A stretch of DNA of 64,000 nucleotides from positions 1-64,000 of the forward strand of contig JADJTR010000004.1 of NCBI GenBank assembly GCA_016711085.1. Direction: 5' to 3'. This document shows, in pieces, positions 36,879 through 45,494 of the stretch. How positions within the stretch are numbered: the first letter of the stretch is position 1; each line of letters opens with the position of its first letter. The position numbers and the translations under genes are program-made. A model generated the notes under the pieces. The model made no database searches. It was not told the origin of the DNA and saw nothing but the letters and a program-made list of their open reading frames with translations. The stretch comes from Phyllobacteriaceae bacterium (GTDB lineage: Bacteria > Pseudomonadota > Alphaproteobacteria > Rhizobiales > Rhizobiaceae).

Positions 36879-39551
36879 ATGGCGAACGACATCCCCTTCT
36901 TCGACGACGACGCCCCGCGTCCGTCCGGCATTGCCGCGCGTGCCCTGGCCGCGCGCGCCGCGTCGACAGCCTATCTCGACGGGCTGAACCCTGAACAGCG
37001 CCGCGCCGTGGAAACAACCGAAGGTCCCGTGCTGGTGCTCGCCGGCGCCGGCACCGGCAAGACGCGCGTGCTCACCACCCGCATCGCGCACATCCTGTCG
37101 ACCGGCCGCGCCTGGCCCAGCCAGATCCTCGCCGTCACCTTCACCAACAAGGCGGCGCGCGAAATGCGCGAGCGCATCGCCGCCCTCGTCGGCGCGGCGG
37201 TGGAGGGCATGCCGTGGCTCGGCACCTTCCATTCGATCGGGGTGAAGCTCCTGCGCCGCCACGCCGAACTGGTCGGGCTGAAGAGCGATTTCTCCATCCT
37301 CGACCCCGACGACCAGATCCGCCTGATGCGCCAGGTGATCGAGGCCGAAAACCTCGACGAAAAACGCTGGCCGGCCCGCCAGCTCGCTCTGCTGATCGAC
37401 GGCTGGAAGAACAAGGGGCTCTACCCCGAGACCATTCCGGAAGGCGATTCGCGCGGCTTCGCCGGCAAGGGCCGCGTGCTTTACGCTGCCTATCAGGCGC
37501 GGCTGAAGACGCTCAACGCCACCGATTTCGGCGATCTGCTGCTGCTGCCCATCAGGCTGTTCCGCGAGCATGACGACGTGCTCGCCGACTACCAGCGCCG
37601 CTTCCGCTACATCCTCGTCGACGAGTACCAGGACACCAACACGGCGCAATATCTGTGGCTGCGCCTGATTGCGCAAAGGGCGCGCACTTCTCCCACCTCC
37701 CCCTTGAGGGGAGGTCGCGAGGGCGCGCGCAGCGCGCCCGAAGCGGGTGGGGGTAATGCCGCCACCCCCACCCCGACGCTTCGCGTCGACCCTCCCCTCA
37801 AGGGGGAGGGTGAAGGTCGCCCCTCCCCCTGGGGGCGAGGTTGGGCCGGGGAGAGGGGGGGGGCGGGGGAGGCGGGCGCGGATGCGCACGCGGAAACGAA
37901 GGAAGGCGGCGGATATTCGGCGCAGCCCAACATCTGCTGCGTCGGCGACGACGACCAGTCGATCTATGGCTGGCGCGGGGCCGAGGTCGACAACATCCTG
38001 CGCTTCGACAAGGATTTTCCCGGCGCGGCGATCATCCGGCTCGAGCGCAATTACCGCTCGACCAGCCACATTCTCGCCGCCGCCTCGCACCTGATCGCCC
38101 ACAATGAGGGCCGGCTCGGCAAGACCCTGTTCACCGATGCCGAAGACCCCGACGACCCGCGCGTCAAGGTCCATGCCTCGTGGGATTCGGAAGAGGAGGC
38201 CCGCTCGGTCGGCGACGAGATCGAGGCGTTGCAGAGGAAGGACCACCGCCTCGACGACATGGCCATCCTGGTGCGCGCCTCGTTCCAGATGCGCGAATTC
38301 GAGGAGCGCTTCGTCACGCTCGGCCTGCCCTACCGCGTCATCGGCGGCCCGCGCTTTTACGAGCGCGCCGAAATCCGCGACGCCATGGCGTATCTGCGCG
38401 TCGTCGCCCAGCCGGCCGACGATCTCGCCTTCGAGCGCATCGTCAACGTGCCGAAGCGCGGCCTCGGCGACGCCGCCATCCGCCAGCTGCACGACGCCGC
38501 CCGCATCGGCCAAATCCCCATGCTCGCCGCTGCCGCCGAGCTCGCCGAGAGCGACGAGATGAAGCCGAAGCCGCGCGCCGCTTTGCGCGAGGTCGTCGCC
38601 AATTTCGCCCGCTGGCGCGAGGCGCTGGAGCGCACGCCGCATGTCGAACTGGCCGAGACCATTCTGGAGGAGAGCGGCTACACCGCCATGTGGAAGGCCG
38701 ACCGCGCCGCCGACGCGCCGGGGCGGCTCGACAATTTGAAGGAGCTGGTCCGCGCGCTCGGCGAATACGAGAGCCTGCGCGCCTTTCTCGAGCATGTCGC
38801 CCTCGTCATGGACGCCGGCAACGAGACCGGCGAGGACAAGGTGTCGATCATGACCCTGCATTCGGCCAAGGGGCTGGAATTCGAGACCGTGTTCCTGCCC
38901 GGCTGGGAGGAAGGCCTGTTCCCGCATCAGCGGGCGCTGGACGAGGGTGGCCGCTCGGGCCTCGAGGAGGAGCGCCGCCTGGCTTACGTCGGCCTGACGC
39001 GCGCCAAGCTCAATCTGCACATCTGGTTCGCCTCGAACCGCCGCATCCACGGCCTGTGGCAATCGACCATTCCGTCGCGCTTCGTTGACGAATTGCCGGA
39101 AGGCCATGTCGAGGTGGTCGAGGCCGGGGGAAATTACGGCGGCTATGGCCGCGCCAACCCCTATGGCGCTTCGCGATTCGACCAGTCGGCCGACGCCTTT
39201 CGCGGCTCGTATTCATCGCCCGGTTGGGCCCGCGCCCAGGCCAACCGCTCGGAAGCGACGACGAAGAACTGGGGCACGCGTTCGGGGCACGCTGTGGAGC
39301 GCATCGGCTATGGCGAGACCGACAGCGGCTACGGCGCCGGCCGCGGCTCGGTGAAAGGCCGCACCATCGACGGCGAACTGGTGGCGAAATCGGTGTCGAC
39401 GGAACCCTCGCGCTTCGCCGTCGGCGACCGGGTGTTTCACCAGAAGTTCGGGCCCGGCGACGTGACCTCCATCGAAGGCAACAAGCTGACGATCAGCTTC
39501 GACCGCGCGGGCGAGAAGCGCGTGCTTGAAGGGTTTGTGGAGAGGGTGTGA
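36879..39551 (+). CDS. uvrD: UvrD/PcrA-type DNA helicase with palindromic in-frame insert
   Basis: The 890-residue protein is a superfamily 1A 3'-5' helicase for excision repair and restart. Motifs: Q-motif LNPEQRRAVE, Walker A GAGTGKTRV, motif II YILVDEYQDTN, motif III CCVGDDDQSIYGWRGA, motif V/VI VSIMTLHSAKGLEFE and EEERRLAYVGLTRA. The C-terminal DRVFHQKFGPGDVTSIEGNK is the usual RNA-polymerase-interacting Tudor-like end. Between motifs II and III, about 80 extra residues (roughly 267-348, Gly/Pro/Arg-rich) are encoded by a palindromic element; homologues have only a few residues here. ATG 36879 is used; TTG 36867 is also in frame. Confidence 0.92.
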   Translation: MANDIPFFDDDAPRPSGIAARALAARAASTAYLDGLNPEQRRAVETTEGPVLVLAGAGTGKTRVLTTRIAHILSTGRAWPSQILAVTFTNKAAREMRERIAALVGAAVEGMPWLGTFHSIGVKLLRRHAELVGLKSDFSILDPDDQIRLMRQVIEAENLDEKRWPARQLALLIDGWKNKGLYPETIPEGDSRGFAGKGRVLYAAYQARLKTLNATDFGDLLLLPIRLFREHDDVLADYQRRFRYILVDEYQDTNTAQYLWLRLIAQRARTSPTSPLRGGREGARSAPEAGGGNAATPTPTLRVDPPLKGEGEGRPSPWGRGWAGERGGAGEAGADAHAETKEGGGYSAQPNICCVGDDDQSIYGWRGAEVDNILRFDKDFPGAAIIRLERNYRSTSHILAAASHLIAHNEGRLGKTLFTDAEDPDDPRVKVHASWDSEEEARSVGDEIEALQRKDHRLDDMAILVRASFQMREFEERFVTLGLPYRVIGGPRFYERAEIRDAMAYLRVVAQPADDLAFERIVNVPKRGLGDAAIRQLHDAARIGQIPMLAAAAELAESDEMKPKPRAALREVVANFARWREALERTPHVELAETILEESGYTAMWKADRAADAPGRLDNLKELVRALGEYESLRAFLEHVALVMDAGNETGEDKVSIMTLHSAKGLEFETVFLPGWEEGLFPHQRALDEGGRSGLEEERRLAYVGLTRAKLNLHIWFASNRRIHGLWQSTIPSRFVDELPEGHVEVVEAGGNYGGYGRANPYGASRFDQSADAFRGSYSSPGWARAQANRSEATTKNWGTRSGHAVERIGYGETDSGYGAGRGSVKGRTIDGELVAKSVSTEPSRFAVGDRVFHQKFGPGDVTSIEGNKLTISFDRAGEKRVLEGFVERV
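37676..37922. repeat. GC-rich palindromic element inserted in uvrD
   Basis: A 19-base arm at 37696-37714 has an exact reverse complement at 37791-37809. Nested inside is a 9-base pair of arms at 37745-37753 and 37765-37773. Together they would form a long imperfect hairpin, followed by a second GC-rich stretch to about 37870. The same type of CTCCC...GGGAG element is common between genes in Hyphomicrobiales; here it lies inside a coding region without disrupting the frame. Outer limits are estimated from where helicase homology stops and resumes. Confidence 0.8.
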
Positions 39552-39900
39552 GGATTCTAAGCTGTATCATGATTTTATTTTAAATATATATATACTAATA
39601 TTTCTTAATATCTATATTTATTGCACAACGCGCTCCTTTTTTTTCAAGTTCTACAAATATTTCTTTCCGTTCAGACGGCGTCGTAATGAAATTAGGGCTT
39701 AGCAAATCGCACAAATATGCGGTTGGCATATCCTTGACTGTTTTGTTGTTTACCGTCTGACAGGCAGATAACATACCCACAAACAGAATCAGGAGTTTTT
39801 TCATTACCCACCCGCGTAAACGAGTTTTCCAATTCGCCAAACAAATCATCTAAGTCAATGGCACCACCCTCCGGTATTCCCAGATAAAACCCCTCCCGAA
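39552..39900. other. AT-rich islet
   Basis: Immediately after the uvrD stop the composition changes sharply, with runs such as TTTTATTTTAAATATATATA, and stays AT-rich to about 39900, where the GC-rich palindromic repeat begins. It contains one small lipoprotein gene. The contrast with the surrounding GC-rich sequence suggests recent acquisition. Confidence 0.6.
39595..39804 (-). CDS. Small lipoprotein
   Basis: The ATG at 39804 opens MKKLLILFVGMLSACQTVNN, a compact lipoprotein signal with lipobox LSAC, so the mature 55 or so residues would be lipid-anchored at Cys15. The rest (MPTAYLCDLLSPNF, ERKEIFVELEKKGARC) resembles short rhizobial lipoproteins in which Leu-Cys and a final Gly-Ala-x-Cys recur; the two cysteines could pair. 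Function unknown. Codon use is AT-rich, unlike neighbouring genes. A longer start at 39849 would bury the signal peptide and is less likely. Confidence 0.65.
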   Translation of the reverse strand: MKKLLILFVGMLSACQTVNNKTVKDMPTAYLCDLLSPNFITTPSERKEIFVELEKKGARCAINIDIKKY

Positions 39901-39941
39901 CCACTTAAGCGAAGCCCGAACGGACAATGGCTACCGCCTTC

Positions 39942-40063
39942 CCTTCTCCCCTTGTGGGAGAAGGTGGATCGTCGCGCCAGCGACGAGACGGATGAGGGGT
40001 TTGTCGGCGCCCCCTCATCCGGCCTCGCTTCACTCGGCCACCTTCTCCCACAAGGGGAGAAGG
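39942..40063. repeat. Large intergenic palindromic repeat
   Basis: A 26-base arm at 39942-39967 has an exact reverse complement at 40038-40063, and inside it GGATGAGGGG (39990-39999) pairs with CCCCTCATCC (40011-40020). This is the CCTTCTCCC...GGGAGAAGG family of intergenic repeats common in rhizobia. It sits between the AT-rich islet and the DUF1311 gene. It may act as a bidirectional transcription stop or RNA-processing site. Confidence 0.8.
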
Positions 40064-40097
40064 CAGGGCGGCGCTGTGCGGGACGCCCTATGGCCCC

Positions 40098-40775
40098 TCA
40101 CGGCATCCGGTAAACATACCGGCACTGCCCGTCGTGGAAGCCGCCATCGGCCTCGCGGCCGCGCACCAGATAGGTGTTCGCGCTTCCCGTCTCGATCTCC
40201 AGCGCCACCGCCCGGTGCGCCGGCGTGCCGTCGATGCTGATGTCGTAGACGAAGGCCTTGACCGGCCCCTTCGCCGGCTTCACCGCATAGCCCATGGCGT
40301 TGATGTCCTCGGCCTCATGCACCAGCTTTCCGGTGCGCTCGAACACGCCGCCGGGTTTGACGTCGATCGGCTCGGCCTCGGGCGGAATCGCGGCGATCAG
40401 CGCCGGCGCAGCCGGCAATTCGATGGTTTTCAGCGCGCTCGCGCCCGGCTGCAGCCCGTCAAAGGTCGCCAGACGCTTCAGATAGGCGCTCTTCAGGCAG
40501 GCGGTTTTGACCCCGCAGGCGTCGCGCACCGATTTGACCCATTGGCGCTGGTCGGCCTTCAGGCACGCCGCCCCGTCGCCGACGGCCTCGGCGGCGACCG
40601 TGTAGTAACGCGCCAGATGGCCGTCGAGCTCCGACAGCAGTTTGTCGGCGCAGATGGCCTTTTCGGTCGGCGATTTGGCCTTGGCGCAATCGAAGCCGGC
40701 GGCCTGCGCCGGGATGGCCAGAAAGCCGAGAACCATCGCGCCGGCGAATGCCGGCGATATCCTGCGGATCATCAT
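40098..40775 (-). CDS. Secreted DUF1311 (LprI-like) protein
   Basis: The 225-residue protein has a signal peptide (ISPAFAGAMVLGFLAIPAQA) and an N-terminal DUF1311/LprI-like domain with cysteines in FDCAKAKSPTEKAICADKLL, ACLKADQRQW and ACLKSAYLKRL. LprI-type domains bind and inhibit lysozyme in some species, but most members are uncharacterised. The C-terminal half (residues ~125-225) has no recognised domain and ends HDGQCRYVYRMP. Probably periplasmic. Confidence 0.8.
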   Translation of the reverse strand: MMIRRISPAFAGAMVLGFLAIPAQAAGFDCAKAKSPTEKAICADKLLSELDGHLARYYTVAAEAVGDGAACLKADQRQWVKSVRDACGVKTACLKSAYLKRLATFDGLQPGASALKTIELPAAPALIAAIPPEAEPIDVKPGGVFERTGKLVHEAEDINAMGYAVKPAKGPVKAFVYDISIDGTPAHRAVALEIETGSANTYLVRGREADGGFHDGQCRYVYRMP

Positions 40776-40957
40776 ATGCGCTCCGTGTTTCGCCGGACGA
40801 ACCGGCGCGACGAACGCCCCGTCGGCACGGTGGCGGAATTCGGCATGCCGGGCAAGAGGGGCGACGCGGCTTCTTCCTCTTCCCGGCAGGGAGAGGCAAA
40901 GCCCCCTCGCCTTATTTCCCGCCGTCGCCTAAAAGCCCGCCAAACAGGAGCACATCC

Positions 40958-41170
40958 ATGGACGTGAAAGACGCCAATGGCGCAAAACTGGCCGAGGGCG
41001 ACAGCGTCTCGGTGATCAAGGATCTGAAGGTCAAGGGCTCGTCCTCGACAGTCAAGCGCGGCGCGGTGTTCAAGGGCATCCACTTGACCGACGATCCGGA
41101 GCTGATCGAGGTGCGCTCGAAGGAGATCAAGGGTCTGGTGCTGCGCACCGAGTTCGTGCGCAAGGCCTGA
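40958..41170 (+). CDS. PhnA/YjdM C-terminal-like small protein
   Basis: This 70-residue protein (MDVKDANGAKLAEGDSVSVI, DLKVKGSSSTVKRGAVFKGI) matches the C-terminal domain of PhnA/YjdM, an SH3-like barrel, but lacks the N-terminal zinc ribbon. Stand-alone short versions are common in alphaproteobacteria. Despite the name, PhnA is not essential for phosphonate breakdown. A CAGGAG ribosome-binding site precedes the ATG. A TIGR03308-type hexapeptide transferase, also annotated with phosphonates, lies 5.5 kb away but is not in the same operon. Confidence 0.85.
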   Translation: MDVKDANGAKLAEGDSVSVIKDLKVKGSSSTVKRGAVFKGIHLTDDPELIEVRSKEIKGLVLRTEFVRKA

Positions 41171-41232
41171 CCGCCGTCTTGACCCCGCCTGAATCCTGAC
41201 GTTTCCTCGCGCGGCAAAGGGCGGTTGGCGAC

Positions 41233-42876
41233 ATGGCTTTGGCGCTTCGCATTCTAACGATGCTGCTGGCGCTGGCGTTTTGCGCGCGGGCCGAGGACGG
41301 CCGCGGCGCGGCCTCCCTGCGGCAGCCGGGCGAGGGACGCGCCTTTTCCGCTTCGCGCGCTTTGGTCATCGGCGTCAACGGCTACGACAATGGCTGGCGC
41401 AAGCTCGCCCAGGCCATCCCCGACGCCGAAGCCGTCGCCGAAGCGTTGAAGGCCGCCGGCTTCGACGAAGTCGAGACGCTGAAGGATCCCGACAGCGCCA
41501 CGCTCGCCGGCGCGATCAAGCGCTTCGTCTACGTCAAGGGCGCCGATCCCGATGCCCGCCTTCTCATCTGGTTCGCCGGCCACGGCCACACCATCGGCGC
41601 GGAAGGCTACCTTGTGCCGCGCGACGCGCCGCTGCCCGACGGCACGCCCGCCGGCGAGGCGGCGTTCCAGGCCAGCGCCGTCGCCATGGCCGATTTCTCC
41701 CGCTACATGAACGAGGTGAAGGCGCGCCACGTGCTGGCGGTGTTCGATTCGTGCTTTTCCGGCTCGGTCTTCGACAACAACCGCGTTTCCGTTCCGGCCT
41801 CGGCCATCGTCAACCGCAACCAGCTGGCCCGCCAGTTCATCGCCTCGGGCCGCGCCGGCGAGGTCGCCGCCGACGACGGCGCCTTCCGCCGCGCCTTTGT
41901 CGACGCGCTGTCCGGCACGGCGGGAAAGGCTCTCGGCGACGACGGCTATCTGACAGGTTCGCGCCTCGGCGCGTTTCTTGCCGCGACGATCAGCGCGGCG
42001 AGCGGCGGCCACCAGAACCCGCTCTACGCCACCACCAATGTCGTCGGCCTCGACCGCGGCGACTTCCTGTTTCCGCTGCGCTTCGATCCCGAAACCGGCC
42101 GCCGGGCCGCCGGCGCAACATCGCCGCCAGCCGCGCCGGCGGGCCCCGCGCCGATCGAACTTTACATCGACACCATCCAGGCCGCGCCCGGCGACCCGCG
42201 CGCCGCCGATCTCGCAGGCCGGCTGGAGCGCGGTCTGGTCGAGTATTACGTCACCAACAAGATCTATGTGTCGAGCCGCCTGACCGGGCGTGAAGCGGCG
42301 CGGCGGCCGAACCGCGTGGTGCGCGGCGATGTGCGCCTGTTCGGCGAGGACGCGCAGATCGAGGCGGTGCTGAGCGACGCCGACGGCCATGTCATCGCCA
42401 CGTCGAGCCTTTCGGCCCCGGCCGAATTCCTGCTCGCTAATCACCGTGTCGTCGCGCCGGCGGTGCACTACCTGTTCGACGTGTCGCTGCGCAGCTTCGA
42501 GCGCCTGCAATCGGCCAACCGCTCCACCGCCGACGGCCATGCCTGGGCGCTGTATCTCGCGGCGCGACGGCGTGCCGAAATCGGCGATTTCCCCGGCGCC
42601 GCATCGTTCCTGCGCGACGCCGTGGTCGCCGACCCCCGTTTCGCCTCCGCCTATGGCGCGCTTGCCGATCTGGCCGAACGCTCGGGCGAGCCGGCGGAAG
42701 CGGTGGCGGCGCTGCGGACGCAGGCGGCGGCGATCGACCGCGACCACAACCACCTCCAACATTTTCGGCGATCTCAACATGGGCGATCCCGTGCCGGCGC
42801 TCGCATCCGGGCCGGAGACGGCGACATGGATTTCCATTGCCGATGGCGTCGAGACGCGCCGCTTCGACGCCGATGA
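41233..42876 (+). CDS. Caspase-like (peptidase C14) protein with TPR, N-terminal part
   Basis: A signal peptide (ALRILTMLLALAFCARA) leads to a caspase/metacaspase-type p20 fold with catalytic His117 (LLIWFAGHGHT) and Cys174 (LAVFDSCFSGSVF). A middle region with a GPAPIELYIDTIQ start follows, then TPR-like helices (~430-510: ADGHAWALYLAARRRAEIGD). Around 42748-42757 the sense passes to another frame; this frame continues as Arg-rich nonsense to 42876. Deleting one C there joins DRDHN to TSNIFGDLNMGDPV and the glycosidase domain. The total span 41233-43525 is one over a multiple of three. Substrates and partners unknown; secreted or periplasmic. Confidence 0.8.
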   Translation: MALALRILTMLLALAFCARAEDGRGAASLRQPGEGRAFSASRALVIGVNGYDNGWRKLAQAIPDAEAVAEALKAAGFDEVETLKDPDSATLAGAIKRFVYVKGADPDARLLIWFAGHGHTIGAEGYLVPRDAPLPDGTPAGEAAFQASAVAMADFSRYMNEVKARHVLAVFDSCFSGSVFDNNRVSVPASAIVNRNQLARQFIASGRAGEVAADDGAFRRAFVDALSGTAGKALGDDGYLTGSRLGAFLAATISAASGGHQNPLYATTNVVGLDRGDFLFPLRFDPETGRRAAGATSPPAAPAGPAPIELYIDTIQAAPGDPRAADLAGRLERGLVEYYVTNKIYVSSRLTGREAARRPNRVVRGDVRLFGEDAQIEAVLSDADGHVIATSSLSAPAEFLLANHRVVAPAVHYLFDVSLRSFERLQSANRSTADGHAWALYLAARRRAEIGDFPGAASFLRDAVVADPRFASAYGALADLAERSGEPAEAVAALRTQAAAIDRDHNHLQHFRRSQHGRSRAGARIRAGDGDMDFHCRWRRDAPLRRR

Positions 42877-43525
42877 TTATGGCGTCAGCGTCATCGCCTG
42901 GCGGCTCGACGAAACGCGCGTGCGCATGGGCCTGCGCGCCGCCGCCAGCGCCAAGGGCGAGACGGCGCGCGAAATGCGCCAAGCGGGCGGAGCGCTCCTC
43001 GCCATCAATGGCGGCTTTTTCGACCTCGATATCCGGGAGCGCCTGACGCCGGCCGGCCTTTTCGTCGTCGACGGCCGCAAGCGCCGCGGTTTCGATGCCG
43101 AAAAGGCGAAAAATCCGCTGAGCGGCATTCTTTTCAGCCGCGACGGCCGCGTCGGCATCATGTGGGCGCGCGACTATCGCGACACCGACCAGTTCGATTT
43201 CGCCGTGCAAACCGGCCCGCTGATCGTCGATCCGGGCGGCGTCAACGGCATTTACCGCAACTCCTTCGACCGCCAGAACCGCAGCGCCGTGTGCATCGAC
43301 CGCGCCGGCCGTCCGGTCATTGTCGCAGTGTCGGGCGGATTGAGCCTGCACGAACTGGGCCGCCTGCTGTCGCAGAACGAAGCCGAGGGCGGGCTTGGCT
43401 GCGAGCGGGCCATCAATCTCGATGGCGGGCCGTCGACCCAGGTCTCCGTTGGCGCCAAAGGGGCCGAACTGGAATTGCCGGGGATATGGAAGGTGGCGAG
43501 CGCCCTGTTGGTCACCGGACGTTAG
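42779..43525 (+). CDS. Phosphodiester glycosidase (NAGPA/DUF2233) domain, probably the C-terminal part of the caspase-like protein
   Basis: The 248-residue frame from ATG 42779 carries the NAGPA-type pattern: LLAINGGFFDLDIRERL, FAVQTGPLIVDPGGVNG, VCIDRAGRPVIVAVSGGLSL and INLDGGPSTQVSV. Members cleave N-acetylglucosamine phosphodiesters; bacterial ones are secreted and linked to cell-wall or exopolysaccharide turnover. No signal peptide or ribosome-binding site precedes this ATG, and the frame is open upstream back through TSNIFGDLN. It is therefore better read as the third domain of the upstream caspase-TPR protein, separated only by one extra base near 42750. Confidence 0.8.
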   Translation: MGDPVPALASGPETATWISIADGVETRRFDADDYGVSVIAWRLDETRVRMGLRAAASAKGETAREMRQAGGALLAINGGFFDLDIRERLTPAGLFVVDGRKRRGFDAEKAKNPLSGILFSRDGRVGIMWARDYRDTDQFDFAVQTGPLIVDPGGVNGIYRNSFDRQNRSAVCIDRAGRPVIVAVSGGLSLHELGRLLSQNEAEGGLGCERAINLDGGPSTQVSVGAKGAELELPGIWKVASALLVTGR

Positions 43526-43553
43526 CGGTTTGTCAAAAGACGGACCCCGTCGA

Positions 43554-43575
43554 TGTAAATTATTACATGTTTACA
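43554..43575. promoter_or_regulatory. Dyad upstream of isocitrate lyase, possible operator
   Basis: The 243 bases before aceA hold TGTAA-ATTA-TTACA (43554-43567), overlapping TGTAAA-N10-TTTACA (43554-43575). The half-site TTTACAATT recurs at 43740-43748, close to the start codon. TTGACG (43585) and TTGACT (43603) may be -35 boxes; the -10 is unclear. Isocitrate lyase is usually induced by acetate through such operators, but the cognate regulator is not identified here. Confidence 0.35.
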
Positions 43576-43768
43576 ATTTCGGTATTGACGCACTGCAACA
43601 TCTTGACTCGATTTACAGCGACCGCATACCGCCTTTTCGTGACATTCTCATCATTTTACGGCACTGACGCCATGAGAGAGCCTGCTCAACCCGTGACGGC
43701 GCGCTGCAACGCACCCTGGTCGCGGACAATGACAGGAATTTACAATTCGTCACAACAGGAGATATCCC

Positions 43769-45363
43769 GTGTCGTATTCCCAGGACATCCAGTCGGCCGA
43801 CGCCCTGATCAAGAGCCATGGCGACACGTGGAGCGCCATCGACGCCGAGCCGTCGCCCGCATGAGAGCGATGAACCGCTTCAAGACCGGCCTCGACATCG
43901 CCAAATACACGGCGAAGATCATGCGCGCCGACATGGCCGCCTACGACGCCAACCCGGCCAATTACACCCAGTCGCTCGGCTGCTGGCACGGTTTCATCGG
44001 CCAGCAGAAGATGATTTCCATCAAGAAGCATTTCGGCACCACCAAGGGTCGATACCTCTATCTGTCCGGCTGGATGGTCGCGGCTTTGCGTTCCGAATTC
44101 GGCCCACTGCCCGACCAGTCGATGCACGAGAAGACCTCGGTGCCGGCCTTGATCGAGGAACTCTACACCTTCCTGCGCCAGGCCGATGCGCGTGAGCTGA
44201 ACCTGCTGTTTCGCGATCTCGACGCGGCCCGCAACGCCGGTAACGAAGTCAAGGCCAAGGAAATCCAGGGCAGGATCGACAATCACGAAACCCATGTCGT
44301 GCCGATCGTCGCCGACATCGACGCTGGCTTCGGTAACGCCGAAGCGACCTATCTTCTGGCCAGGAAGATGATCGAGGCTGGCGCCTGCGCCCTGCAGATC
44401 GAGAATCAGGTCTCCGACGAAAAGCAATGCGGCCATCAGGATGGCAAGGTCACCGTGCCGCACGAGGTGTTCCTCGCCAAGGTGCGCGCCTGCCGCTACG
44501 CCTTCCTCGAACTCGGCGTCGACGACGGAATCATCGTCACCCGCACCGATTCGCTCGGCGCCGGCCTGACCCAGCAACTCGCCTATTCGAGGGTTCCCGG
44601 CGATCTCGGCGACCAGTACAACGCCTTCCTCGATTGCGAGGAAGTCACCGCCGACGATCTGCGTTCCTCCGACGTGGTGATCAAGCGCGACGGCAAGCTT
44701 TTGCGCCCGAAACGCCTGCCTTCCAATCTCTACCAATTCCGTCAGGGTTCGGGCGAGGATCGCTGCGTGCTCGACTGCATCACCTCGCTGCAGAATGGCG
44801 CCGACCTGCTGTGGATCGAGACCGAGAAGCCGCATATCGGCCAGATCAAGGGCATGGTCGACCGCATTCGCGAGGTCATCCCCAACGCCAAGCTGGTCTA
44901 CAACAATTCGCCATCGTTCAACTGGACGCTCAATTTCCGCCAGCAGGTGTTCGACGCCATGGAGAAGGACGGCAAGGATGTCTCGGCCTACGATCGGGCG
45001 CGGCTGATGAGCGTCGACTACGACGGCACCGAACTGGCGATCGAGGCCGACAACCGCATCCGCTCCTTCCAGCGCGACGCGGCGGCGCAGGCCGGTATCT
45101 TCCATCACCTGATCACGCTGCCGACCTATCACACGGCGGCGCTGTCGACCGACAACCTCGCGAAAGAGTATTTCGGGGAGGAAGGCATGCTCGGCTACGT
45201 CAAGAACGTGCAGCGCGCCGAAATCCGTCAGGGCATCGCCTGCGTCAAGCACCAGAACATGTCGGGCTCCGACATCGGCGACGACCACAAGGAATACTTC
45301 GCCCGCGAGGCGGCGCTGAAAGCCGGCGGCGCCCACAACACGATGAACCAGTTCGCCGCGTAA
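43769..45363 (+). pseudogene. aceA: Isocitrate lyase, frame broken near N-terminus
   Basis: Isocitrate lyase cleaves isocitrate to glyoxylate and succinate, opening the glyoxylate shunt for growth on acetate or fatty acids. The sequence belongs to the ~530-residue family (Pseudomonas type): QSLGCWHGFIGQQKMISIKK, metal site VPIVADIDAGFGN, catalytic cysteine in EKQCGHQDGK, and GIACVKHQNMSGSDIGDDHK. The start is a GTG at 43769 with AGGAG upstream (SYSQDIQSADALIKSHGDTW). That frame hits a TGA after about 30 codons, while ARMRAMNRFKTGLDIAKYTA continues in the next one. One base is missing at about 43848-43852; the span of 1595 bases is one short. Everything after the break is intact. Confidence 0.9.
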
Positions 45364-45389
45364 GGCGGCGACACATTCCAAAAAATAGT

Positions 45390-45423
45390 GGGCGGGGCCG
45401 CGCGGTCCCGCCCCTTTTCTTTT
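45390..45423 (+). terminator. Rho-independent terminator of isocitrate lyase
   Basis: A GC-rich hairpin (GGGCGGG stem pairing with CCCGCCC, GC inner bases) lies 27 bases after the aceA stop and is followed by a T-rich run (TTTTCTTTT). Both stem and U tract are good. Confidence 0.8.
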
Positions 45424-45494
45424 CGCCTTGATCCGGCCCTGGCGAAGTGTCAGCCTTCCCGCGGGGCAGAAAACGCCTTGAGGGAGTTCCAATC

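Noticed and set aside
36738..39107. A 789-codon open frame antisense to uvrD
   Set aside because: It mirrors the helicase gene, has biased low-information composition and no recognised domain; it is a by-product of high GC content.
40850..40915. Another palindromic repeat copy before the PhnA-like gene
   Set aside because: Only loosely similar GC-rich words are present, without a convincing inverted repeat.
43848..43852. Programmed frameshift in isocitrate lyase
   Set aside because: No slippery heptamer or downstream structure is evident, and no isocitrate lyase is known to need one; a sequence error is simpler.
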